Shown: positions 46,790 through 57,379 of the stretch, piece after piece
Numbering within the stretch: the first letter of the stretch is position 1
How the letters are laid out: each line of letters opens with the position of its first letter
Origin: Isoetes taiwanensis
Taxonomy: Eukaryota > Streptophyta > Lycopodiopsida > Isoetales > Isoetaceae
Reading direction: 5' to 3'
NCBI GenBank assembly: GCA_021234155.1
Contig: JAJEKV010000006.1
Span: forward strand, 9,763,003-9,827,002
Length of the DNA: 64,000 nt
The notes under the pieces: generated by a model
The model's input: only the letters and a program-made list of their open reading frames with translations
The model's database searches: none
What the model was told of the DNA's origin: nothing
Translations under genes and position numbers: made by a program

Positions 46790-47590
46790 ATATATCACAC
46801 ATCTGATAAGTTCTGCAGCCTTCTGTCTTCTCCTTTTCCTACAAATCCGATTGCGTATGAACTTCAACTGCATATCTGCAATGTTTGAGGCAGCCTCAAG
46901 CTGTTCCAACTCCGCCTTAGACGAAAATCTTCATCTTTGCCTATGATTAGTGCACTTTAAACCTAGATATTTCAAAACAAAAGGGTCAGATACCCTGAAA
47001 GTTTTTACAGAAAATATATAAAAAGAAAGAACAAACTTGCTATCTCGGATGTTAAATCGATGCGCCATTTGAAAAAAGTGGTGCCAGGAGCGAGCTGAGG
47101 GATTTGTGAGGATTTGTCTAGCCGCTATTCATCATTTGGGAGAAGGGCTACAAGCTCTCGCCATTCATCGCTTGGAGAAGGGCTACAATATCCGGCCATA
47201 AGCTTTCTGGGCGGGAAGGATCCAAAAGGCTCAAAAATCAGGCGGGAGGGCTTCCGTGAGTCTACCACATAGGCCGGATATTTGGCCAAGCTGGACGGCA
47301 GCGGAACACTCTCCCGGGAAACTTCCCCAACGTTCATCACATGTTGTTATAGTGGCAATAACATAGTTGTAAACAGTTGCCAATATGCCGAGAATTTAAA
47401 GCTTCACAGATCGAGCTGCATTTTATCACTTAATGGTCTACTTTGTTTTAAGCTTATAGATAAGCACCTTGTTGCATAAGTGTAGAGAAAATTGCATCAA
47501 CTAATAATAATATCTAGTTGATCATTTCTAAATTCTACATCCTGGAGTTTTATTAAGGGAACCATCGTGTACTTCAAAATTCATCGTTGA
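46790..47590. other. Unassigned DNA inside the TIR transposon
   Basis: A minus-strand frame at 47125-47340 (71 codons) reads as plausible protein (SRLIFEPFGSFPPRKLMAGY) but has no recognised family. It could be another captured exon. The rest shows nothing. Confidence 0.3.
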
Positions 47591-47591
47591 G

Positions 47592-47878
47592 ATGTTATTA
47601 GATGGTTTTAGAGGAAAAAGGGCTTTTTATGGGCTAAAGGTTCAACAACTTGCAAACATATCAAATTCAATGGCATTTATGCTTACAAGCAAATGCACAA
47701 TCAACACCTATTTCTTGGAGTATATTTCTACTAAGACAATTAATAATCCTGGAGTTTTATTAAGACAATCACATTCTACTTCAAAATTCATTGTTTAGAT
47801 GTTACTAGATGGTTTTAGAGGCAAAAGGGCTTTTATGGGCTAAAGGTTCAACAACTTGCAAACCAAGCAAATTGGTTG
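47592..47878 (+). repeat. ~80-bp direct repeat pair
   Basis: 47592-47672 and 47799-47878 share GATGTTA.TAGATGGTTTTAG and GGGCTAAAGGTTCAACAACTT. Short duplication inside the TIR transposon just before the fold-back at 47900. Confidence 0.7.
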
Positions 47879-47899
47879 CTTCGAATTCAAACACAAAGT

Positions 47900-48166
47900 C
47901 AAAACCCCATTTCAAGCTCGCTGGAGCTGCCGAACTGGAGGAACACTTCATTTCTCGTCGTGCGCCTACGTCAGAAAGGGGGTTTGGCACATCCGTCTAG
48001 TGCACATCATCGTGTTCCCTGAATCATCTCCAAAAAGAAAAAATGGACATCCATTGCACGGGCGTACCAACCCCCAAATTACCCCCTTTCCGACGTAGGG
48101 CCACGAGGTGGATATATGGCGTGTTCCTCCAATTCGGCAGCTATACCGAGCTTGGAATGCAGTTTT
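47900..48166. repeat. Fold-back inverted repeat
   Basis: 47900-47982 and 48082-48166 are reverse complements with some mismatches, for example CTGCCGAACTGGAGGAACAC left and GTGTTCCTCCAATTCGGCAG right. The loop is about 100 bases. The right arm is part of the first ~690-bp tandem unit; the left arm is unpaired with the other units. Confidence 0.75.
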
Positions 48167-49716
48167 GGCTTCATGCAAGACCCCAAGGCAACCAATTTAT
48201 TCTAGGGACTAGCTGTTGTGACCATCATAGCCAAACTCAACTTGCTACATGCAACTAGTCGAGCTTTCGCTCAGTGCACTCCTTGCCTATAGTGCGTACG
48301 CTAGTCTTAATTAAACGTAGCATGCACAAGGTAAGTAGGGGCAGTTGATCGGGGCAAGGCTCTCCATGCATGTTCCCTAGGGTAACCATGGCCTTCTAGA
48401 AGCAACGACATAGTCGAAATTTCGTGACGTGCCTTTCTGGCATGGCCAGTGGCACCTTGTCCAGTTTGTCATGAAGCATCGCAAGGGGCAACTTTGGAAT
48501 AGGTGCCTCGGGAGGGTTTTTTTATTCTCTCTCTTGGGTTCTCTCTTCAGACCCATGTGGGAACCCTCCAGGCAAGCGCTCGACCACTTTAAAGGCAGGG
48601 AAGGCTACCGAAACCTAAACCCTACAGATTTACTAGGGTTTTGGTTTTGGGGCACCAAAACCACTCCATCTGCTAATCCCATCATCCAAATGGTAGCTCG
48701 TGTTTCCTGAATCATCTCCAAAAAGAAAAAATGGACATCCATTGCACGGTACGCATACCAACCCCCAAATTACCCCCTTCCGACGAGGGCCCACGAGGTG
48801 GATATATGGCGTGTTCCTCCAATTCGGCAGCTATACCGAGCTTGGAATGCAGTTTTGGCTTCATGCAAGACCCCAAGGCAACCAATTTACTCTAGGGACC
48901 AGCTGTTGTGACCAACATAGCCAAACTCAACTTGCTATATGCAACTAGTCGAGCTTTCGCTCAATGCACTCCTTTTTCAGAGTGCGCGGCGCTAGTCTTA
49001 ATTAAACGTAGCATGCACAATGTAAATAGGGGCAGTTGATTGGGGCAAGGCTCTCCATGCATGTGCCCTAGGATAACCATGGCCTTCTAGAAGCAACGGC
49101 ATAGTCGAAATTTCGTGACGTGCCTTTCTGGCATGGCCAGTGGCACCTTGTCCAGTTTGTCATGAAGCATCGCAAGGGGCAACTTTGGAATAGGTGCCTC
49201 GGGAGGGTTTTTTTATTCTCTCTTGGGTTCTCTCTTCAGACCCTTGTGATAACCCTCCAGGCAAGCGCTCGATCACTTTAAAGGCATGGAAGGCTACCGA
49301 AACCTAAACCCTACAAATTTAGTAGGGTTTTGGTTTTGGGGCACCAAAACCACTCCATCTGCTAATCCCACCGTCCAAATGGTAGCTCGTGTTCCCTGAA
49401 TCATCTCCAAAAAGAAAAAATGGACATCCATTGCACGGGTGTACCAACCCCCAAATTACCCCCTTTCCGACGTAGGGCCAAGAGGTGGATATATGGCGTG
49501 TTCCTCCAATTCGGCAGCTATACCGAGCTTGGAATGCAGTTTTGGCTTCATGCAAGACCCCAAGGCAACCAATTTACTCTAGGGACCAGCTGTTGTGACC
49601 AACATAGCCAAACTCAACTTGCTATATGCAACTAGTCGAGCTTTCGCTCAATGCACTCCTTGCCTGTAGTGCGTGTGCTAGTCTTAATTAAACGTAGCAT
49701 GCACAAGGAAGTAGGG
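48010..49716 (+). repeat. Two and a half tandem copies of a ~690-bp unit
   Basis: Units start at the motif CCTGAATCATCTCCAAAAAG near 48018, 48707 and 49396. The first two are full length and the third stops near 49716. They are very similar, differing by a few substitutions and indels. Each contains a frame of about 70-80 codons (around 48043, 48700 and 49420), but the frames are not conserved as genes. The third unit is followed at 49725-49785 by an inverted copy of part of the unit. Confidence 0.85.
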
Positions 49717-49724
49717 GCACCTAC

Positions 49725-49785
49725 TCCAAAGTTGCCCCTTGCTATGCTTCATGATAAACTGGACTAGGTGCCACCGGTTCAGTAG
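49725..49785. repeat. Inverted copy of part of the 690-bp unit
   Basis: This stretch is the reverse complement of about 48451-48505 (and 49141-49195), sharing CCAAAGTTGCCCCTTGC and CATGA.AAACTGGAC. It ends the tandem array with a switch of strand, as expected from template-switch repair. Confidence 0.75.
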
Positions 49786-49789
49786 CTTC

Positions 49790-52200
49790 AGATGAACTAG
49801 GCCAAATAAAGAGATTAATTAGAAAAACAAGACATGAGAATAAGAAAGAATATTTAAATAACATCCACCACAATTGCAAAAGGCAATGAAGAAGACAAAT
49901 CAGATGGATTGCAATAAGATGTTCTAGAGTTAGAAATAGCACACGGGTCTCACTTCAAGCATGTACGTGTTCAATTGCTACCTCACCGACAGGACTTGAA
50001 GTTTTCAAACACACATGCAGGATGATTGTGTAGACATTCACTATTCTAGTGTTCAGCCAAACTGGCCACTTTACTACGTGATTTGAGGCATATTAGAAGA
50101 ACATTTGAACATTAGAATGCCTTGAACCCTTAATGCATGGGTATTATGCAAGATGTAGTAGGCCATCATCTAGATTAATTGAATTCACCTCGGGCCTTTT
50201 GAACTCGACATATAACCATCATGCGCCCAAGCAGTTCTAGTGCTTTCTCTGTAAATTATGGTGGATTTCACAACATTGCATGGATGTATATGTCTTAGAG
50301 TGCATGTGTATTTGATTGCATTGTGTGTTAGATCCTTCATTTGTATTTTTTTGTGACAAATATTGAATTGGGGTGAAACTTGCGTTTGCTAACATAGGTT
50401 ATATTTTTTATGAGACAATTGCCAAACAATTTGAGGTCTTTGGACGAACTCTTTGATGCCGACATCTTCAATGTATTTGCAAATTGTTTCAAATTAAGGA
50501 CTAGGTTCAAGCCAAATAACCTAGTGACAGGTCAAAATTCAAATTTAGAAGCATGCTAAATCCAAGCTCTTCTATTGCCGGATGCTCTAAACTTACTGTT
50601 GAATTTCGAAAATGACAGGATGCTCTAAACTTGCTGTTGGATTTCGAAAATGACATGTTGCTCTATGTGGTGTAGGCAAAGATACGGAGAACAATGTGAA
50701 AAAAGTTTCAATGCTTCCCAAATGAATAATGATAGTTTCCTATGGTAATAAGTTCTGCTAAGTATACTATCAAGTTGGAAAGATAGATACATTGTGTTTT
50801 GCAACCATTGAAACTTGTTCCTTCTACAAATTTACAACAATTCCATTGCTATAGTAAGTAAGTGTATCAATGTTTTATTTCTTTAATTTTTTTCTTTTTC
50901 TCCAAGCATTATATTTAATAGTTGTGTCTAGTGCTTCATCTAAAAATATCATACCTTAGAATTAAGTGAAAATGGAGCGGTGCAAACTTTGCCCAAGCCT
51001 AGCATTGAACATAATAATATTATTTATTGTCGATTATGTCGCCAGTATATTAAATGGCTCATATTTCTAATGGTTTAAAAAAAAAAAAACTTGTGAGTTG
51101 TCGCCACTATATTGAATGGCTTGTTTTTCTATTGGTTTGAAAAAATAACAGAGGTAATATATTCGTGATGCGATTCTAGACTTGAAGGTCAATGATCGCG
51201 TCGCCGTGAATCCTTGATCTAGTGTATTTCTTGATGAATGAATGCTCATGCATATTTGACCTAGCATTTTCGTGAAAAAATTATTGAAGGTCATATGACC
51301 ATTGATGCTTGTGTTGGCTACATATAGGTCCTTATCAATTGGTCGAACGAAATGGTGCCAAGAAAAATTGTTATCCATAGAGCTTGTATGATTTCTTGAT
51401 GATCCGACCGGATTTGAGAGGATAAATAAGAACTGCTAACTAGGCATCTACATTCAGCCAAAGACAAGTCGGCTCCATTCCCATGGTTGTTAATATAATG
51501 TGAATAGATGCAATTAGATCATGCTTTCAATTCAAGCTTGTTTTTGCATTTCTCGTAACTCTATTTTATTGCATGAAAGTGAAGCATGTTTTGTTCTAAG
51601 TTGCTGCTCAAGTGAAGTTAATTATCTGAACATCTATTGCCTTGTTGCTAAATGGCACAATGGATATGAATATTGTTTGAATTTAAAAAGGATCATACTC
51701 TAAAAGTAATGCAAAAATAGATATAATAGTTGGAATTACTAGTTAATGTAAGAAACTATGCTCAAAGTCCATAATGACTTTAAGGATTGAAACAAATATA
51801 TAAAAAAGACAACAACGTAAAACAATATAATAGACTACTAACATGCATAGTAAATAAGCATGTGCCAAAAACATATAACACACTTCCAAAATCAAATGTG
51901 GTTTTTGAACTAATAAGAAAAACTTGAGAAGATTGAAACCAGGTTAAAACCATGTATCTGATCATGCTAACTAGTATGTAAAATCATCTTAGATTATAAT
52001 ATTGACAATGTAGGCTCAAAAATCACCTCCTAAACTAGCAATAATTTTAAGAAACTAGTGTAAGACATATAATTAGTATAAGAACTGTGATCAAACTAGT
52101 AGTGGTATTACAAAACCATGAAAGTCATCTAGTTTTCGTTGACATTACGAGTTGTATGTATTAAAAACCATCATTATACTAGTTTCCATAATGATTATGA
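49790..52200. other. AT-rich right part of the TIR transposon, no gene
   Basis: No coding region recognised. Small tandem duplications at 50580-50654 (37-38 bp unit) and 51038-51147 (about 63 bp unit, each ending in an A run). The last 180 bases carry the CTAGTTT subterminal motifs. Confidence 0.55.
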
Positions 52201-53329
52201 ATGCGAGTTAATTTTTGGGGGCCTTGTGATGGACTTCATAATGGGGCTTCCAAGAACAGTAAGAGGGAAGGATGCCTTGATGGTCGTGGTCGACAAGTTG
52301 TCGAAGATGGCCCATTTTGTGCCTTGCAGGACCATGGACACAACTATGGATACGGCAAAGCTCGTCACCAAAAAGATCTTCAGGCTCCATGGCATGCCAA
52401 GGGAAATTATCTCCGACCGAGATCCAAAGTTCATCAGCGCCTTTTGGCAGGACCTCTTTGCAACGATTCAGACGAAGCTATCCATGAGCACGGCCTATCA
52501 TCCCCAGACGGATGGGCAAACAGAGCGGACCAACAGAATATTGGAGGATATGCTACGGAACTATGTCTGGAACAAGCAAGGTATGTGGGAAGAGTTTATT
52601 CACTTGGTGGAGTTTGCATATAATAGCACCAAGCAGGAATCATCCCAAATGTCGCCGTTCATGATTAACTACGGCTACCAATGCCTAACTCCAGACACTT
52701 GGCACAACCCTGTGTCAAAAGTGGAAGTTTCGCAGCAAATGTTGGGCGACATGCAGCAGCTCGTAGAAGAAGTTCGAGGGTATCTTCTCGCAGCAAGGAG
52801 TCTACAAAAGAGCATCGCCGACAAGCATCGGACAGTCAGAGAGTTCCAAGTTGGAGATGATGTATGGCTCAAGATAAAAGTGAAGCAGGCGAAGCTCCGC
52901 ATCGGAAATTGTAAGAAGCTTGCTCCAAGGTGGGCTGGACCCTTCAGAATAGTCAAGAGGATAGGTAATCAATCCTACAGATTGGATCTACCAGCACACC
53001 TAAAGATTCACAAAGTCTTCCACGTGAGTTTGCTGAAGAAGCACACTCCCAATCCAGATGAAGTCTTGGACACTCCAACGATGTTGGAAATGATAGAAGA
53101 ACAGATAGAAATAGTTTCAGAACTGATTCTCGATAAAGCGTTCAAGAAAACAAGGAGATCGGAGTTTCTCCAATACTTGGTCAAGTGGAAACACTTGCAG
53201 GTGGAAGACGCGACATGGGTACTTAAAAGAGATCTGATAAAGCAGTACCCACAGTTTATGGAGCAATGGGACGGCAAGGTCATCTCCAAAGAAATCGGCT
53301 CAGGCATGTCGATTTGTGTAGATTTATAG
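52139..53329 (+). pseudogene. Second chromovirus: integrase core, C-terminus and chromodomain (right part)
   Basis: A 396-codon open frame. Residues 1-30 are encoded by the TIR transposon end; residue 31 (M) is the first retroelement codon. The integrase core has D32 (MDFIMGLP), D93 (SDRDPKF) and E129 (TDGQTER), a DD35E triad. The C-terminal region (LAPRWAGPFRI) and a chromodomain (LQYLVKWKHLQVEDATWV, about residues 340-360) follow. Within this piece there are no stops or frameshifts, unlike copies A and B. The zinc finger and RNase H lie across the insertion at 42833-43530, so no complete integrase can be made. The start ATG at 52139 has no known promoter; the fusion is a fact of sequence, its expression unknown. 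Confidence 0.9.
52210..52228 (-). repeat. Right terminal inverted repeat
   Basis: Reverse complement of the left end: AATTTTTGGGGGCCTTGTG. Followed by AT (52229-52230), the right target-site copy, which is also the start of the host ATG codon. Confidence 0.9.
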
Positions 53330-54158
53330 CTTGCATAGTTAAGTATAATCTACGCATGCAACCTATGAGGTATGGGTTGCATGCGTTGTTGCCGATGATG
53401 AGATCACTACGGTGATCTCTAGAACGTGGTGTAATGTCAATGTAGGCATGACCGCGGTTCCGCTTGGAAAGTCTACTTCTGTCCCACGGAAGTAGACGAC
53501 CTCGAGAGATAAGAGGCCATTCAGGAATGCATTGATAGGGAAAGCACCTCTAGCCAATGTCTACGGAGAGGACACCATCCTTCACGCTCCATATATGAGA
53601 AGGACTCTATCCTCCACGCTGGGCGACTAAAGGTGTAGGCATGAGCGCCATATAGGCATAAGGGCGCTGTCTCCACGGCCACGATGGAAGAAGCATCCTC
53701 TTCCTACGCCGGGAGATTAGCCATGCATCCATGTAGATAGTTGGGTGGTTCCCTTATAACCAAATTTATAAATAATTAAAAATGGTACTAACGTAGTGTT
53801 GACCTGCAGGCCAATAGAGCGCTCCGGAGGGCTAGGAGGTCGAGCTACGAAGACTTGCAACACAAATTTTGTTGTAATGTGTTGCAAGGAATGAAGAGTA
53901 CCTCAGAGAATAATTGTATATATATTGATAAACTAAAACATTATGATAAGTAAAATTAATGAGTAACTGTTGTAATGACATACGGATTGATAAGTAACTG
54001 ATTGAATAATAGCATAATAATGTTCTAAAAATATTACCTTGAGGTAATCCTAATAAACGTGTAACTATGATAATAATATATCGTATGCATCAAGTTGATT
54101 GCAGGTTAAGAAGATCCCAAGGTGAGGAGACCCACGATGCTGCGGACAGCATCAATTT
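53330..54158. other. Non-coding stretch between pol and polypurine tract (second chromovirus)
   Basis: No gene. The first 170 bases hold the three hairpins listed next; 53560-53730 has loosely repeated CTCCACGCTGGG-type phrases; the rest is AT-rich. Confidence 0.55.
53352..53497 (+). other. Cluster of three perfect hairpins after the pol stop
   Basis: Stem 1: ACGCATGCAACC (53352-53363) with GGTTGCATGCGT (53375-53386). Stem 2: GAGATCAC (53400-53407) with GTGATCTC (53412-53419). Stem 3: GTCTACTTC (53471-53479) with GAAGTAGAC (53489-53497). Stems are 12, 8 and 9 bp with short loops. The first begins 22 bases after the pol stop codon. I do not see them in the matching region of copy B. Confidence 0.8.
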
Positions 54159-54171
54159 AAGGTGGGGAGAA
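54159..54171 (+). other. Polypurine tract of second chromovirus
   Basis: AAGGTGGGGAGAA directly before the LTR start TGTGACGTTCC. Confidence 0.85.
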
Positions 54172-55543
54172 TGTGACGTTCCAGTACGACATACGGTCTC
54201 AAGACATATACCGTACTGCACCGTCACGCGTACACGCCATTTCAAACGACGTGTACGCCGACGTGTAACTATGCAAGGGCGCCCTAGGGGGCAACTTGCA
54301 AGGGTGCGCACACTTAGCAATGTGCGCACTTTAAAACTTTAACCCATTAAAGGCAGACCAAGGGTCATGGAAACCCTAAACCTAACTGAGAGCCTATGTA
54401 AGGTAACCAAACCCTATTTCTTCCCTTTTTGTCCACGAACCTTCCGAGCTCCAGTTCGCGCGCCTGAGGAGTCAAATCCAACTCCCAAGATCTGCCCATG
54501 CGCCCTAGCTCGTCAGATTCTCCTTTCGAACGCATCCCCAAGCAGAACAGCGACATGGACACCTTCGGATCAAGAGGAGTGAACCAGGGATCAGGTATTT
54601 AGTCGATTTAATAGCCTAAACCGTATTCCAGCCATCAAACCAATAGGTTTAGCCTATTAAATTACCCTTAGTAGCCAAGCAGATCCCCAGACTGACCCTA
54701 ACTAAAGAACCTAACTCTATGATATAGATTAGTTCTTATTCTTTAGTTCTATGATGATGTGATGGATGGATGAATTATGTGGACTCATTGTATTGGGAAG
54801 GGGGGTAGAGACCTACAGCTTAGTAGTTGATGCTCCTAGCTAGTCCTTCTTAGTGCATTACTAGAATTCGGCCTCTGTACAAGAACCACACCTGGTTGTG
54901 GGTGAAGGGGCCAGACTGGCTTAGAAGGAGGTTCGTGTTCTGACCCTTGAACGATCCCTCTGGTGTGTAAGGCCTACCGGGGATCATTGTGGACTAGGTC
55001 TAATGGCTTGCCACTGAGTGCGGGTAAGGCATGGGCTCGACACCCGTGAAGTGGTGTTCACTTTCCAGTGGGTTAAGTCGAATAAGGGCAGTGGCCCTCT
55101 AGTCACCTTGAGTCAGCATTGAGATCTCTGGAGGGAGTGATCCCTACCTGCCCCATCGGAACTGGGGAGATGCAACCCAGGAATAGCCCCTTTGGCTATG
55201 CATCCGGCGGGCTGATCAGTCCCAACACTCTTCAACCTACTCCGCAAAGTGTGCAATGGGAGGGGCAGATGGAGTGGACAACCCTATGCCATGTTCTCGT
55301 GCCAGCCAAATCCATTGTCATGATTCTGTCTGCAATGAACTCTGGAGACCCAAGCCGTCAGTCATCCCCTGGAGTCTGAGCCTTGGGTAGGAAACCATAT
55401 GTATCGTGCTGATCTTTGTCTATGCAGATGTTGATGTACCACCCTTCGAGGTGGATATGTGATGATGTTATGTACTGACATGTATGTTTACGCTTCCACA
55501 GCTAGGTAGACCCTGAGGAAGACGGGGTAAAATGACTCCTTCA
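54172..55543 (+). repeat. 3' LTR of second chromovirus, part before the LINE
   Basis: Starts TGTGACGT, which pairs with ACGTCACA at the far end (61280-61287), defining a complete LTR of about 1.5 kb once the LINE is left out. It contains a perfect 9-bp-stem hairpin (GTGCGCACA / TGTGCGCAC, 54304-54329). The stretch 54850-55210 is related to the copy B LTR. The last 15 bases (55529-55543) are the LINE target site. No 5' LTR is in the window. Confidence 0.85.
55529..55543 (+). repeat. LINE target-site duplication, left copy
   Basis: AAAATGACTCCTTCA; matches AAAATGACCCCTTCA at 61143-61157 with one difference. Confidence 0.8.
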
Positions 55544-55689
55544 TGGTCCCGATTAGGATGAGGCGCTCAGATGGGCGCCATGGTGATGGCGGCAGTGGTG
55601 GCTTGGTGAATCCTTCATAACTTCAGCATCCAGACTCCGTTTTTAGCGATTTTTGGTTCGTTGGAAAGCTCTTTCAGTGTTCCTTCTTC

Positions 55690-57110
55690 TTGCACATGTT
55701 TTTCTTTGGTTATTGCTGTGTTTGGTGGCCGATTTTGATACCCCTGTTGCGGCCTCCTGCTGTAAACCCTGAATATGGTGATGGCGGGAAATTCTGCACC
55801 GATTTTGGGCCTGGAGAAGGTGGGCCGGGATTCGCGGTCGAGATGTCTGCGAGAGGAAAGAAAGGAGGCAAGGACATATCCAAAAGCTGCATCAGCTTGG
55901 CGCTGGATCTTCAAGAGCCAATTCTTAGCCAGGATGTAGCCAGTAGGCATCCGGTGGATTCCCAGGAGCTGGCTTCTGGAAATTCGGAGAGGATGGATAA
56001 TAGAGAGGTGGTGCCCAGCTCAATGCCACCTTTGGAGTCTGTAACTTTGCCATCTTTGGCTGGTGAGAATGGTGGTTTGCTGCCAGAATGGGTGTGTTCT
56101 CCAGAGGTGATGCCTCAACCACCACGAGCCCCAGCTCCTCATGCATGGAAAGGTAATGACACTGTTGCCCGTCTTTCTAGGCCTAGGTTTTCTGATTGGA
56201 TTAGACAACCGTTGCAAAGCGAAAAGCGAGAGAAAAGTTCTAGGGTGACAGAGGCAACCGCTTATCTTAGAGCGAGTAATAACAAGAAGGATTTGCAAAG
56301 CAAGTTTTTAAATCGTTACCTCATTTGTAGAAATTAATCACCGGAAGCATGTGCGATTACCACGAGAATTTGGTTGCATCTTGATTGTTAGGCCATTTCT
56401 TTGGGGCCTTTTTGGATATGCAGAGGCTTGGGTACTGACTACGGGCTCAGTTTAAGAGGCTGGGATTGCCTCCATATGTGACCCTGAAGTCTCTGGGTAA
56501 TAACTTTTTTCTTATTATGGTTGATTCTGAGGCCACGGTGGAGCAGTTGGTCTCACATGGAGTGGCACGTATGGGAGGGGCCTATGTTTTGTTCCAAAGA
56601 TTATACTCGAGGTTTCTCTTCCGCTAGGCCCTCTTTGCCAATTAGAGTGCCATGCTGGCTTCAAATTCGGGATCTGCCTCCAGAGATGATGGTGCCTGAG
56701 TTTCTAATAGCCATGGCCAAAGGCCTAGGAACTCACATAGTGCACTCGATTGTGGGTGCACCGCAGATATGTGTAGGTATTCGGGCGGATGAAGTGTTAC
56801 CTCAGAGTCTTGTGGTTAAGAGTGGTGATTATTACTCTTACTTCGGTTGGATTTGCTCAATGGGGGAGAGCTTTTGGCAATGTTTCCCTTGCTTAAGCAG
56901 TTTCACCAGCATAATCCGCATTCAGCACCCAAGCAGGCAGAGCAAATAGTGGTTGGGCCGCCTTCATCTTCTGCACTTGTTCCCCACGTGTTGAAGGCGT
57001 GGAGGCGGTGGGCAGTCGGAAGACACAACTGAACCCTCCTCTCATTATGGTGCATCGCGAGGTATGTAGGAGACTTGCAGATTGAAGAGTTTGCGTGAGA
57101 AAGAGGAAGG
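55690..57110 (+). pseudogene. LINE ORF1 (nucleic-acid-binding protein), broken
   Basis: Open at 55690-56337 (serine- and lysine-rich N-terminus), then at 56521-56949 in another frame. The second piece has RPSLPIRVPCWLQIRDLPPE followed by a hydrophobic block ending GLGTHI, the DUF4283-like core found in plant L1 ORF1 proteins. A basic tail follows near 57080. A CCHC zinc knuckle, common in this family, is not recognisable. Expected role: binding LINE RNA to form the transposition particle. At least two frame changes and stops make it non-functional. Confidence 0.7.
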
Positions 57111-57379
57111 GTGGCAACAGGTTGTTTCTAGGAGGCGAGCTTCGGTGAGAGCTTCTCCAACAGGGTCATGTAGCTCATCTACCTTGTCTTTGGCCCCTCC
57201 TCAAGTGGATCGAATGGTGATTGATCGGGTAGTCCAGAACTTTTCTTCCTGGGCTGATCGTGTGGAGGCATGTGAAGCTTTGCAAGGGGATCGACCCCTT
57301 GGTGCACTACGGACCCACATGGATAAGAAAAATTCTATCCCGGAATGTGAGAGGCATCAAATCCTCTCCGAATAAGCGA

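Larger units (their letters stand above)
43531..52228. mobile_element. 8.7-kb TIR DNA transposon inserted in chromovirus integrase
   Basis: The ends are inverted repeats: CACAAGGCCCCCAAAATT at the left and its reverse complement, with one extra A, at the right (52210-52228). The host reading frame is interrupted exactly at these points (VVS then MDFIMG), with AT on both sides as a 2-bp target duplication. The right ~180 bases carry five CTAGTTT/AAACTAG motifs, and AATTAGTAT motifs occur near both ends, like the subterminal repeats of CACTA-type elements. CAC...GTG ends also suggest CACTA/EnSpm, but the ends are not CACTA and that group normally duplicates 3 bp, so the superfamily is open. No transposase is visible. 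It carries sigma factor exons, ~690-bp tandem repeats and fold-back sequences. Confidence 0.85.

Noticed and set aside
44200-46909. Bacterial contamination, because sigma-70 sequence is present
   Set aside because: The region 2 piece has plant-type splice sites and the two conserved regions are 2.2 kb apart with intron-like DNA between. It is embedded in a transposon within a plant retroelement.
48043-49635. Three similar ~75-codon frames in the 690-bp units as a small gene family
   Set aside because: They repeat because the DNA repeats. Start and end differ between units, a fold-back arm on the other strand gives equally open frames, and no protein features are visible.
43531-52228. Helitron
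   Set aside because: Gene capture and an A/T target would fit, but there is no CTRR 3' end and no 3' hairpin of the usual kind, and the ends are long perfect inverted repeats. Kept only as a secondary possibility.
54281-54297. CCCTAGGGGGCAAC in the LTR as a sixth copy of the poly(A) retroposon end
   Set aside because: Only this short GC-rich motif matches; the A tail and the rest of the retroposon are absent, so it is likely coincidence.
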